This document shows, piece after piece, positions 1-12,400 of a stretch of 64,000 nt of DNA; within the stretch, counting starts at the first letter, position 1; each line of letters starts with the position of its first letter. The notes beneath the pieces were generated by a model. That model was not told the DNA's origin, did no database searches, and saw nothing but the letters and a program-made list of their open reading frames with translations. A program made the translations under genes and the position numbers. Origin of the DNA: Straminergon stramineum (taxonomy: Eukaryota > Streptophyta > Bryopsida > Hypnales > Calliergonaceae); assembly GCA_963920665.1 (NCBI GenBank), contig OY987268.1:18106501-18170500 (forward strand), written 5' to 3'.

Positions 1-875
1 GTATGCTGTTTAGAGACCTACCACACTACAAGAAAGGCAAGAAAAGCTATTGTTCTATTAGAGGAACTGGCTACCATACTAGAGGAATGACGAGAAATAT
101 TGAGTTCTTTTTTTATTCAGGCATGTTTGGGGCATTCTTTATGAAAGATGAAAGATGACATGACAATGAAGAAGCATGTAGTCTTCCGGGCACTATTGCT
201 TAGAAGTCCATGCTTTGGGCCCAGAGGAAGTGAGGCATGCCTGCCTCTTGTCGAGGCATAAATTGATGTTTGCTAGATAGTACATCAAGTTTGAGTGAAT
301 AAGGGCGCTACAGTAGTGCAGTTAGCTTTGAAAAACAGTAGGGGACAGTTAAATGGTCGTTCTCACACGGAATCATCAAAGTAAATGCCTAAGTATCTAA
401 AACCACACCAGATTTTGAGTCCATTCTAGATTTTCCTGAAGTAGAGTGACATCGTGGTTCAATTTGGCAGAGCTTGGGGAACTCGGAAAACGAACTCGTG
501 ACATTTGACGAAGACTCCATTGATCATCTTAGATGGGCAACTTTTGGGCCTCATTATTAGCTCACAATGTTTGGGCATCTGCCACAGGGTGTTCAGACTC
601 CAAATGAATATGAGTGGGTGAATGGAGTCTGGCTTAAAATTTTTACTTAAGCTGCAATTGTTGGCTGCCAAATTTTCCGTATGAACGGCCGAGATGACTT
701 TTATGGACTGAGCGCAGTGCACTTGAGACTTTCCAAACAGATCTAAGTTATACTTCATTAAGGAAAAACTAGAATTCCAGTTCTATTATGCTCATTTCAA
801 GTGCCTTGAGTGAAACGATTTGTGTCTCCATTGAGTACCGCAATGAGGTCAGATTACTGACTCACTACATCGATT
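1..875. repeat. Dispersed repeat, copy 1 (cut by window edge)
   Basis: This stretch is visibly similar, in reverse complement, to about 28800-29650. Shared landmarks include GCATGTAGTCTTCC (near 175 here), a GAGGCATGCCTGCCTCTTG block near 230, CAGATCTAAGTTA near 740, and TGAGGTCAGATTACT near 845. Copy 1 has about 30 extra bases near 133-165 that copy 2 lacks. The short open frames inside are not conserved as proteins, so I call no gene. It may be a mobile element or an old segmental copy; termini are not visible because the window begins inside it. Confidence 0.7.
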
Positions 876-1405
876 TTTCCAAATTCTACATGGAAGTATG
901 CAGTATTTGCAAGAGGAGATTTGGAATTCTTAGTTGTTTAGTTAGGACTCTAGGAAGAGGCTTGTGAAAAGTGGAGGAGGCAAGTTTTCCAACTTCTAGT
1001 ATTAAACTAATTTGAACATTAGATTGTACTTTTGGATTGCTATAAGTATGACAACAAGGCAAAAATATTGTTCAATTCTTTTTTTTCCTACTTACATAGA
1101 AAGGTAAACAACATGGAAGTTAGAAAAATTGTTTTCTAATTCCAACTCAATATGGAAGTCCACCTTTACTAAGGTAGGAACTTTATAAAGCATCCATTTT
1201 ACCCTACTACGGTGGACCCATTTCAATGTTGAATGTGGGTTACCAAGCACCACATTGAAGTTATGAGGCCAAAATTAGATTTATTGGACAATTTGGCATC
1301 CCCTAACTATACAAACCTTGGGTAAGGAGCAAGACCTATGCCCCACTCTTAAGGAGATTTTTGATTTCCCTTTGGGTTGCTCATTGGTCAAGAAATGTGA
1401 GTTGT
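876..1405. other. Intergenic, no gene seen
   Basis: AT-rich spacer between the dispersed repeat and the TTAA element. I see no coding frame with family motifs, no RNA gene and no clear repeat. Confidence 0.5.
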
Positions 1406-2815
1406 TTAACCCCTCATTGCCCAAGGTCCGACCCACTCTTGTAGCAACTTTTTGAGAGGAACTTAGAAATCTAGCTTTGGCATCCGATTAGGGTGGAATC
1501 TCAATAGGATGACCACATGGATTGAAAAATACTTTCTACGTGAGGCAGTTGCACCAAAGAGCGCAGAATTTCAACAATTCAATGTTCCAGAATTTGCAAC
1601 TGATTGGGGTGGAACTTGGAGCTTGAGCCGCTCTTGTAAACACTTCCAAGTGCTTTGAAATTTGTGGCAGAAGGAGTGATAGACGAAATTGTGTCAAAAT
1701 CGGAACGTATGAGCGCAAAGGTATGATCTACTATTGTGCAAATTTTCACAAGCAATGCAACATTGAGTAAAATGTGTCTTGAGACGGAAAGTAGGAGAAA
1801 CGAGGGTCTGTGGAGAAGAGACAACGGAATGAACCGGACACCAAGACAATGGTGACCGGTTGTGTAAGTCTGGTTGACAAGGAGGGTTTTGGAGGAAACA
1901 CAAACGCCTTCATCAAATTCTCAACTCGTATTTTCCTCCAACTAAAACCACAACTATGACCACAATTTGCTTGCCTTGTTGACACATAACTCACAATAAG
2001 CAAAGTGCAAATTCAACCCCCCAAAAAATGGCCAACTATACATGTCTTTGAAATTTCATGAAATTTGCCCTACAATCCATCAAGGGCTTCCATTGGCTAA
2101 AACAAAATGTGGAAGTGGCAACTAGCCTAAAGTCAAAACTAAGGACATATGCATAGAGTCTGTGGATACAATTTGAAATCCTACACAAAATCAAAATTGT
2201 GCTACAATCCTTCAAGCGCTTCTCTGCCAACCTATGCATCGAGAGCTACCATGTCGACCTATGCAGCAGACTTATTCTGGCACTCCTGCAAGGAGTATCC
2301 AAGCCACAATGACTTCGTTGGGGACTACAACGTCCACTCCTCGAGGCAGATCATGGGGAGGTATGTCAAATGAAAGAGACACACAATAAGCTCAATGTTG
2401 CCAACATGATGGTGTTCCTGGCAGCCCATTCCTTTCTCTCAAACTATTCTAGCAAGACAACCACAACACGACTCCATCTAGACTACAACAAGGATTGTGG
2501 AGTGACCACAATATGCCATGGCTTTCCACTCCGGACGCATCAAAGTGCAACGAACCCTAACTGCTGAATATCGGTCACTTACCGGAACGCAAGGACAAAC
2601 GGCCATGTCCAATTTTTGACATCTATTGAATTTGAGCCCTCGCACAAATGATGTGTTCATCATTGTGCATTGCCAATTCTGTTGTAGTGTACACAAAGCC
2701 CCTGCCAACCATGTTTTGTAATCACGATTGTGAAATCCACCCCTCATTGGCAAGTGGGCTCCATTGTTTGATCTTGTGTAGACAAATTTGGTCCCCTTGG
2801 GTGGTGAGGGGTTAA
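1406..2815. mobile_element. Non-autonomous DNA transposon with TTAA ends, copy 1
   Basis: The element is about 1,410 bp and is bounded on both sides by TTAA followed by matching inverted ends. The left end reads TTAACCCCTCATTGCCCAA; the right end, reverse-complemented, reads TTAACCCCTCACCACCCAA. A second full-length copy lies inverted at 35351-36759, 1,409 bp, with the same ends in the same order, so the boundaries are set by two independent insertions. A TTAA target duplication and terminal repeats starting with CCC are the hallmark of the piggyBac superfamily; that placement is inference. Several open frames of 60-85 codons occur on both strands, but none resembles a transposase, so it looks non-autonomous. 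Confidence 0.7.
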
Positions 2816-4177
2816 TATGAGACCATGTCTTGTTAGAGTAAAAATCTATTTTAGTCTCCTAAAAAAATGGTTATTGTTGTTATTTTATAGCAAAATGTGA
2901 ATTTAAATCAACATAAACAATCAAAATAATTTAAAATTTATTGAAGTGGTGGAAGTAGCAATGAAAAAATAGTGTAAAATTTCTCTCAAGTGATTATTTT
3001 TTACACCTAGATCTCTTTTGGAAATGATCTTCAAATCAAGTTAGCACCATAATGCTAATTTTAGACTTTGTTTGATTGATTGATAAAATTATGATATTTT
3101 TCATATGTTAAAAATATTTTTTCCTTAGATATTGGTTTTTTCATGAATTCTAGTAGAAAAATCACATAAAATAAAGTGTAATCATAAATCCAATTATATA
3201 TATATTTAAGAATAATTTGAGACCTTTCACTAAAAATTAAGATTAGAGCAAGACACTATCTTTTGTTATTTAAACCTAAAATCACTTTTACAAAAGACAA
3301 TTTTAATGTCAAACTCATAATCTTGTATAATGTGGATTTTGGCATATGGGTCTTGCAATTGCATTAACTCATTGAGTTTTTAAATTTTTTTGAATTTTAA
3401 ATGGAGTAGAAATAAAATTTGTCATGTTTCATTTACTTGATTTAAAAAAATTTACAATCAATCTTTACTAACGTTCATCTAGTTATTGATGTAAGTGGAC
3501 CTTTAAAGGTTGAGGTGATGTTTTGTCCATAAAACTTTTCATTCATATAAAAGCCTACTTGAGTCTTTGGAAAAAAAACTTACTTTATATCTAATGACTA
3601 GATGAATTGAGGTAAATATTATATTTGTACTAAGATATGAGTTAAATCATTCAAAAATTCAAAAAAAGATTTGAGTGTGAATCCCTAGGTGGACTTATGG
3701 AATTATATGATTAGGGAAACAAATGGCCAGAATATATCTACATAGATGAATGTCATAATATGATTAGGAAAGTTGTGTTGATTGAATTGATATTCAAGTT
3801 CAATTGAGGGCAAAGCAATTACACTCATTAAGTAATTTTTGAAAAATATTTTGGATTATGATGTATATTGTATGACACCTTCAATTCTCATCCAAGTACC
3901 ACATCTACGAAAGTACATAGATTTCCATTTATTGCTAAAAAGATCATTCTAGAGTAGCACAACAAATGTATGATGATTCCTTTAGGGGTTAAGGGTTTCA
4001 AAAGTTTTGTACAAGTGCAAAAGCTTTGCCATTTCAACAAAAAAAAATATCCAATTGAATGATATGAGAATGTAAGTTGTATAGAAAACAAAAAAATCCT
4101 ATAAATATGTTAAACCTTATTTCTCTCAAAAAAATAAATTTATTTGGACAAAGATGTGCCAACATTCATTCTAAAGT
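2816..4177. other. AT-rich intergenic, no gene seen
   Basis: Very AT-rich sequence with many short poly-A and poly-T runs. Only short, compositionally biased open frames occur. No RNA gene or recognisable protein fragment was found. Confidence 0.5.
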
Positions 4178-4390
4178 TAAGGTAGCTTTACCCAATACCA
4201 ACCCCTAATCCAATACCACTCAAATGTAGGGCCCTCATTGATTCTAAAGTGAGAATGTAAAATTATAATACATGTCTTATTGTGAGGTTAAGGTATGCAC
4301 TACTATCATAAATTTTCTTCATAGAGTCAATGAGGGCCCTACATTTGGGTGGGATTGGGTCAGGGGTTGGTAATGGGTTTGCCTACCTTA
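4178..4390. repeat. Fold-back MITE with long imperfect inverted ends
   Basis: A 213-bp element whose two ends are inverted copies for about 65 bp. The left end begins TAAGGTAGCTTTACCC and contains CAAATGTAGGGCCCTCATTG; the right end contains the complement of that block and closes with GGGTTTGCCTACCTTA. The terminal TAAGGTAG is shared with the element at 63024-63353. TA at both ends fits a TA target duplication, as in Tc1/mariner-derived MITEs; this class assignment is inference. Confidence 0.75.
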
Positions 4391-5807
4391 TGCCATCCAA
4401 CTATTTGAATTTCTTGTCACAACTCACAACTGAAGAAACGAGGTGACTTGGTGATTGAGGTTACGGGCCCGGTAGAGAACCGCAACTCCAGCAGCACTCC
4501 GCAACCGTATTCCCGCAGATTGCGGGATTCAGGGATCCTCTCTGCTTGAACTATATATTAAGAGGGATTGACGAAGACATTCAAGCAGGAGTTGACAGTC
4601 ATCTCTGTAGCTCGAAATTTTGCAACACAGAGAAATTGTACTTCGACGCAAACACCGATTGCAACTGCTGACGCTCTTTTAATTTCCGTGACTTGCATGC
4701 TCGATCTTAATTAATTTCGCTGCCATGAACCTGCACGTTGCCATCATATATCTCAGAGTCTGTGTGAATTCGATCAGCAGTTAGAGACATGAGCTAGAGT
4801 CACTACTGACAGCGGCAGGCGGGATGAGTACAACTTTTGAAAAATGTGGAGCTGGCGGAGGTGTTAGTAAGGATATGCTGAAGGTTCTCCTGGAATGATG
4901 CTTCTCGTAACCTTTTAGAGCTTTCAATTCGTTGTCCGATCTACGGTGCGGCAGCTGGTGGACTAAGAAAGACGATAGACGGCACTGTGTCGTGGTGATG
5001 AAGATGATTATTGTGCACGGCGCATATATGGTACATTCCTTGGAATGATGCTTAACCGGTGGTCCCGACCGACGCAAGTCCGACTGGTTGCGTGTATGTT
5101 AGTCGATCGACGTAGCATTCTCGCCGTGGATTTTGTGAGAAGTCTTTGTACGGTTCTCTTTAATGTCACGGCTCTGGTCGGCGTCCGGAATGCACATCAT
5201 TATGTGTAATATTGTCATGATCAACTGCTGTATGTAAAAGTGACAGTAAAGAAGTACTTTAAAGATTGTAGGATTCATAAATGATGTCTCGAACCCTTTT
5301 TATACTTGTGAAACTCTTCAGTGGTAAGCAGTGATAAGTGCATTTTTTCATGCTGGAATCCTTCACAATTGCAGCTTCTTGTTATCGAATTCTTGTAATC
5401 GCGGTTGTATGCAATTTTTTGGATAATGAACTACAGATTGGTTAAGCTGTGCCCTAGGGTTTGGTGAGAGAACAGGGGATGTTTAGTGATGGTCAGTTTA
5501 GAGAGGTTTGGGTATATATATGGAGTTGGAATAGTGAAGCCATCTTTCTTCCGACAATGAAACGTGTGACGTTGCGTGATTGGGTGTCCCGTGTTTGATG
5601 CATTTCTTTTTTTTAAGTCTCGAAACGTCGTGAGATGGAAGTGAGACGCGCATTTTTAGCGTTGGTCTGTTATTACGATTCTTAAGAATAATTGTGGATA
5701 GTTAGGTTTGCTTCCAAAGCGAATTCCATAGCTGCCTGGTTAGTTCGGTTCCGTTTCAGTGACGCGACAATGAAAGTCTCAAGATCGAGAATTGTTTGTT
5801 GGTATAA
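4391..5807. other. Upstream region of the phosphatase gene
   Basis: Base composition is more balanced here than in the AT-rich spacers, as expected for promoter and leader sequence. I see two TATA-like boxes on the + strand, at 4551-4561 and at 5513-5521, but no coding frame I can recognise. The long open frame on the minus strand at 4781-5077 has no family features and is probably chance. Confidence 0.45.
4551..4561 (+). promoter_or_regulatory. Candidate TATA box
   Basis: CTATATATTAAG sits after a GC-balanced stretch and before a sequence that could be a transcribed leader. If used, transcription would begin near 4590 and the phosphatase would have a long 5' leader, perhaps with an intron. 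A second candidate, GTATATATATGG at 5512-5523, lies nearer the coding start. Which is used cannot be told from sequence. Confidence 0.3.
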
Positions 5808-6038
5808 ATTAAGCTTGAAAAGGCTTGTGAATGCTTTTCGAAAGAGTTATCTTCTATAAAGCTTGAAAATACTTGTGAATTCTTGTTTAATAGATCACCT
5901 TCTATAAATCTTGAAAAGGCTTCTGAATCCTTGCTCATAGAATCAACTTCTATAAAGCTTGAAAAGGGTTGCGAATGGTGTTCGATTGAGTCTTCTGTAA
6001 AGCTTGGAAAGGCTTGTGGATGCTGCTCGATAGTCATC
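5808..6038. repeat. Five-unit minisatellite, 48-bp period, just upstream of the phosphatase
   Basis: Five diverged units start at about 5808, 5856, 5904, 5952 and 5997; the period is 48 bp, with one unit of 45 bp. Each unit contains TCTATAAAGCTTGAAAA or a close variant. Because the period is a multiple of three, a frame stays open through all units on both strands. On the + strand each unit reads roughly I-K-L-E-K-x-C-E followed by eight variable residues. An in-frame TAA at 5805-5807 precedes the first unit, and no ATG opens the array until 5883. It may be a remnant of a repetitive coding exon or simply a leader minisatellite. Confidence 0.8.
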
Positions 6039-6140
6039 TGCTACGCTCCAAGTGTTCTCAAAGCGATTTTAGCACATTCTCAGCCAAGCCGTGATCAAAA
6101 ATTAAACTAGCGCAATCTTTACTGAAGGATCCATTCGCAG

Positions 6141-8287
6141 ATGGTAGTGTTTGCAATGGCGATCTTGATCCCGTTTTATCTCGTTTGCTGCATGACCGTC
6201 ATGGTTGAGGGCATTCACTGCAGCGATATTGCTTACGTGCGCCCTCCCAGCTCTGCTTTGCCCGTCATTCAGAAGCAAATTTCTATTGCCAAGAAGAGCG
6301 CCACTGATCCTGACCAGGTATTATTACTTTTCAATCTCTTCTAGTAAAACACAAAATCGCATGTCTCGATTCTATGTTCTCGGAAATTCTTGAAGTTGCA
6401 GATTGAGGAGTGCGAGGATTCTATGTTCATGAATGTAGTCTTGAAGAATAACAAAAGCACGCAGATGCATGTGTCATTGGCGGGGCCGAATTACATGAAA
6501 GTGTCGTGGATGACTTCGGACAAAAGTGTGGCGGCAACCGTGCAGTATGGCACTCAGTCAGGCAACCTGTTGCAGACAGCCACAGGTGTGTCCAAGAAGT
6601 ACACCTTCCTAACTTACCAATCGGACCAAATTCATCATGTGAAGCTTGGTCCCTTACTCGACTCCACCACCTACTTCTACCAGTGCGGCGGATTCGGCCC
6701 AGAATTCAATTTCACCACGCCTCCTCTTTCTGGACCTTCTGTGCCAGTTAAATTTGCTGTGGTCGGTAGGTGCACACTTCCGCTCCTTGTTTTTTTCTTT
6801 AGACTTTGCTCTTTCTTTCTTGTGGAATGGCGAGTGATTGGAAATTGACGCTATGCATGCTTGGTAATTCGAGCACAGGTGATTTAGGGCAAACAGACTG
6901 GACTGCGTCAACCTTGCAGCATCTGTCAGCGCATGGCTACGACGTCCTATTGTTTGCTGGCGATCTCTCATATGCAGATTACGTCCAGTCCCGATGGGAT
7001 AGTTTCGGCCAGATGATGTCCCCTTACGCCAACTACAAGCCCTGGATGGTGACACAAGGAAACCACGAAGAAGAGAGGATTCCATTACTCCTGCAAGGCT
7101 TTCTCGCGTACAACACGCGGTGGGAGATGCCCTACAGCGAGAGTGGCTCCACTTCGAATCTATACTACTCTTTTGAAGTTGCCGGTGTCCATGTGCTAAT
7201 GCTTGGTTCCTACACGGATTTTGACATCAACTCTGCTCAATACAAATGGCTTCAGGTCGTCTACCCTTCACTGCCCGAAACTGTAGGCGTATGTTGAGTT
7301 TGTTGCAAGTGGAGCATCAGACGGCCCTGCCTTTCAAAGCATAAACCGCTTTTTGTGTTGAATCGATTTGATCCGATTTCGCATTTTGGAAGTCTGTCCT
7401 AAAATTAGCGGCATGCATGTCTAATATGTTTCTCTGTCTAGTTTCTCAGGCAGATTTGGCGAAAGTGGATAGGGCGAAGACTCCATGGCTGATTGCTATG
7501 CTACACGCTCCCTGGTATAACAGCAACACTGCTCATCAAGGAGAGCGCGAGAGCGTAGGCATGATGGCAGCCATGGAGACCTTACTCTACCAACAGAATG
7601 TGGATATCTTGTTTGCCGGTCATGTTCATGCCTACGAACGCTCGGTAATAACAAAAATTCCACACTTCGAATGCAAATGCTGTCATTCACTGATACACCT
7701 GACCACTGCTGCAGGGTTCAGCTACTCTGCCCAACTACTGTCTATATTTGTTTCTCTACTCCACATTGCGATCCATGATTCTTGACGATAACTTCCATTT
7801 CCTGTCGGTCACTGATTGTTTCTTATGGTCGAAATTGAACAGCTTCGAGTATATCAAAACAAGTTAAACGACTGCGGCATCGTGCATATCACAATTGGCG
7901 ACGGCGGCAACCGAGAGGGGCTTGCAACAGAGTAAGCCTCTGACACAATTGAATGTGCATTGAATGATACAAGTGTACTTGTTAACGAGCATGCGTTTTG
8001 CTTTCTTTACTGTGCATTCTGCAGTCTTATACGTCACTTGACTAAACTGAGACCTCCAAGCTCTCTTTTCTCGTCTTAACCGTTCATCTCTCTTCAGTTG
8101 GAAGAATCCACAGCCCTCTTGGTCAGTCAAGCGGGAGTCGAGCTTCGGATTCGGACAGTTCAGCATAGTGAATGCTACCCACGCACTATGGAGCTGGCAC
8201 AGGAACCAAGATGTAGAAGCAGTAATGGCGGATGAAGTCTGGTTAATGAATCTAAGAGCTATGCCGCAGTGTACCCAAAAAGCATGA
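6141..8287 (+). CDS. Purple acid phosphatase (plant PAP, secreted)
   Basis: The product is a dinuclear-metal acid phosphatase that releases phosphate from organic esters in the secretory pathway, wall or vacuole. Six exons fit: 6141-6317, 6402-6765, 6879-7255, 7450-7644, 7843-7931 and 8098-8287. All introns are GT-AG and all phases join, giving 463 residues. Residues 1-24 form a hydrophobic signal peptide. The N-terminal beta domain includes HVSLAGPNYMKVSW. All five PAP metal motifs are present: GDLG (D182), GDLSYAD (D209, Y212), GNHE (N242), MLHAPWY (H325) and GHVH (H364, H366). The C-terminal part, with ITIGDGGNREG, is also typical. Length fits the small plant PAP class (about 430-460 residues). 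Exon 2 could instead begin at 6465, which removes 21 residues and gives DPDQMHVSLAG, closer to the family pattern. The gene is convergent with PSF1. Confidence 0.92.
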
Positions 8288-9475
8288 TTGGAAACGTCAA
8301 GGACGGGATAATGAATTGTTGATAATTAATTTTTTCTGTACTCAGCTTCAGAACCTCACAGGGCACTGTTGCAGCAGATTGTAGCATACCTACACGAAGG
8401 TCATTAACGTCTCCGCCCACATGAGAATCCTGACATCACAGCTCCCATACCACTAAGTTGACGTAAGATGCCTTCATAACTTCTTTACAGTACTACTAGC
8501 CGTTCTAGGCTTTGTATTCAACCCTTTGGGCATAGGTTAGCAAGCCTAGAAGAAACGCCCCAGAGTCATGCCGACTTCCCAGAAGTCAAGAGCAGCATGA
8601 GCTGATATAATTTGCCACACTCAATAGCACATCCACGGATATCGATAGCTGTAATTTTTCCAGGTTCAGTTGAGCTTGTAATAATAATTTCGCTGCTCCT
8701 GCACCGCTCCAGGACACGCATTGTTCAAGCAATGGAGAGGATGGTTGGACGTCGTCTGCTGTCTACAGTATTTAATACATTGAGTTTTCTTGTACAATTC
8801 TCACTTCTACGTGCAGTGTGATAAAATATATTCTCAGTTTGCCTAAGTACACAATTTAGGATATCAAGCACTGGCATAAATAATGTAATCGTAGTATCTA
8901 GTAATGTACAGTAGCACAGCTGGATAACCCATCCCTCAGTAAGCCGCGAGACACAACTTCGAAGCGAGAAACGTGAGGCGTAATGTTACTGCAAAACTCA
9001 GCAAGGTCATCAGCCAATAGCAATGATTGAATGTCAGAAGTCCAAGCTTCCAAGTGCCAGAGTAACGCTAACGTCTTGGCATTCAGTTGTAACTTGACCT
9101 TCAAGAGATCCAAGTGCTTCCGTCATCTACCTTGATCGCAAATCCCACTCGAACAATATGAAGTTCTCGGTAGGAACCACGCATGATGTGCCTAGAAAGA
9201 TTAACCACGTGGACGCCAATTGTGGTGTGCGACCCAGCATGCATGATTCAGAAGACGAGGAGGCAGGTCCGATGCCTGTGCTGGGGTAGCAAGTATTTCT
9301 GCATGACATCGTTTCCTTCTGTTGAGACTTGAGAGATTTCTGTCAGCTTCAGAAATTGGACAGCGCTAGAGCTTGTTTCAACCAGACCTTGCAATGGGGT
9401 CTACCGGGGGCCACGAGTCTGTTACCCGAAGGAATTAGAAGTGCCAACAGGTCTTGCGAAAGCAGATTCCTTGGG
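8288..9475. other. Convergent intergenic / 3' UTR region
   Basis: This 1.2-kb stretch lies between the stop codons of two convergent genes and should hold both 3' untranslated regions. No further coding exon with recognisable motifs was found on either strand. Confidence 0.5.
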
Positions 9476-12400
9476 TCACCCTGTAAACTCCTCCAACAGG
9501 CCCTGAATAATGTAAGATCCCACATGTGCAAGTCAGTAAGAGTGTGGAGAAGGAGAATTGAAGGAAAGCTTCTATATCGTTGACTACGGAATTTCAGTAA
9601 ACCCGTACCTTTTTCTACAGTTGAAGGGAAACACTCGACTAGTACAATGACAAGCTTTCATGAACCAAATGGAACACTTGTGAGCTTAGATAAGACGACG
9701 CTTGCATCCTAGAACTCCAGATTCTGTGAAGTCTATGATAATAAGTATCTAGCATAAGTACATTCAAACATGCACTACATAACTAGTCGACAATTGGGAC
9801 ATTGATTAGATATAATCCTCTCTTTCGGACTATATCATAACCGTTAGATGTTGGGTGAAGATCGACAGCCCTCTAGGAGCACAGGGAGAACCGGAGTAAA
9901 ACTCTGGACCCTCCTATTTTCCAATCGCACTGCCCCAGGTGGCATTGAAAGCAACAGGAAAGGGTTTATATGAAGGTACCTGAGAAATAAGAGTCTCGGC
10001 TTCGCTTCGCTTGACAAAATGGATGGAGTTGCGCAACAAAGATGTGGATTGGTCGCCCAACAGAACCTCTCCGATGTCGTCCAATACTCTTATTTGAATG
10101 TAAGGGTCCTTCGGTGGTGTCATATCCTAAACAGAAACGACACCTCAACCAGTTCAATCCAAGTGGGCTGTCAACGAAGCTGCTCAATTGCATATTGTTA
10201 ATGCATCACAGACCGTAGTCGCTAGTGAGGTGCAAGGTTACAAAGAACAAGAACAGGTTTTAAAACACTAAAACAGAACAGAGTAAATTTATGGAACAAC
10301 ATGGAAAAATATGGAATAAGCGCAGGAATTACACTGAGAAGAACAATGCATTAGAACAATGTAATACTGAGAACGTGCTCTAATACTGTTCTAATACGTT
10401 TCAAAACGAGAACAGTGTTAAAACGAGTCTTCTACTGTGTTCTAAAACCTGTTCTGAAACCCCCCAAAACAATGTTTTCGGGAACTCTCGTGAGGTGAGC
10501 TTACCACTGTGAGATCAATGTCCAATTTCGTCATGTAAGAGCTCAAGGCTTCAGAGTAGCTTTTCACAAATTCCTTCTCGGATGGATGCAGGAGCCCTCT
10601 CACATCCTCTGGAAGTACGGCGCCCAGCTGCCATCTAAGGCCCTGCAACCTATTCGCTCGGTGATACCTGGTCAACAAAGCAACTCCAGATTCCTTAGAA
10701 CCTAACACGAACAACCGAATGTTTAAACAAATGAGTGATTATTGCAGTAACTACCCTTCGCACAGTCTGTATGCCAAAATTTCTAAAATGGGACAGGAGC
10801 AGTATTAGAGGATCCACTGTGCAGACCCGGCGATCAATGGTGCATTGAATGTGATGAAGTCCTACCCAAAGTAAAGAGGATCCTAGTGTATCTATAAAAA
10901 TCAAAGATCAATGACATCAACCCACAGAAGACAGTAATCAAAAATTGTAATATTCTGATTAGACCCTAAGTTAAATAGCCGTTCTAGCTTTATCACAAAA
11001 CTTACTCGTTCCACTTCGTGAGGTTTATGTTTTAAGAGGGCCTTCAAATAGCAACTTGAAGTTTGCAATCAAGGATCTTTAACGGAGGGAAGAAACCCTT
11101 TAGTACGTTGCGTTTTCTACTCCCGGACCTCTGAAATACAAACTAGCCCTCTAGAATTATTACTATTCTAGTTAGAATTCCTCAATCCAGTGTTAGAACC
11201 ATAAGTTACATGTCACGATAACCATCTTAAGTTAACAGTTCCACAGAACGTGACACGGTACAGTTAAATTAGAACTGCTAAATGTTGCTTGACACGACAG
11301 ACTAAGATGGCGTGAAAAGCGTTTCGTACATGTAAGCCAAGAGGCATCGCTTGTTTCGAAGGATACTTTGATGATGAATGAGAGCTCCATTGTAATTTTC
11401 ATCTGCTGGCGTTATCTCCCTACCCTCGCTGTCTTCCTGCATTTTTCTGTGGCATCGTTCAGTATTCATGAATGCCAAAACTTCTCGTCAGGATAATCAC
11501 TAAACTGCTCAGGGCCGCTTAAGTTTGCATGGGTCAAAACTAGAGAAAACAAACCGAAAATTTGCACCAACATCATGTGCAATTCGACATGAAGAATCGG
11601 AAACAGATTGAGCAAAATACCAATCCAATGACAACCGAAACCCCCAAATAAAAAGGACAATATAATGGAAACACTTAAGTCCAGATTTCGGTACAACATT
11701 ACGAAAGCCTTGAATCTACATACAATGCACATAGAGACCCAAATACTCACTCCATGATTGACGTCACTTGCTGGAAGTGTTCTTGAATTTCCGCAATGAC
11801 CTTGTCGAATAAATCATACTGCAAATTACAACCCCACCACATTTGTCATCCTCACATGCAGGTAACAGAGCAAAATGAAGAACAGATGATCGCTCCTTTC
11901 AAAAACAATCTTCAGCGTAGAACAAGCCAGAAGTTTGCCCTTCCTCAAAATAAAGCCCTAAACCCTAACCATGGACCACGAGAAATCGAACCGCACATGT
12001 CAAAATCTCGCGACTATCAAGTAACCCAGAAACATCTCCATACCAACCTAATCAATAACTAGCAGGATACAAAATCCTCAACAATTCAAAATCCCAGAAA
12101 TCCCATGTCAACTACACTCCACCCTCTGTAATAAGACCTTCTCTAAAACAGTATTCTAGAACATTCAGTACACTATTTACACTATCACCGACTCTGGTAC
12201 AATTTCCACACATTCAAACTAATCAATAGTCATTTGGGGGGATCATAAGCATTCAGATTAACGAGGTCAGGGTGAAAAAGGTCAGGTCATACTCGTGCAA
12301 AGGCATCGCTGTAAACACAATTGTTGGAAGTGCATCCTTCAAGGCTACGATTCCAAATACAACGAAAGACAGCAAACGATCCATTAAGCTCACGGAATCT

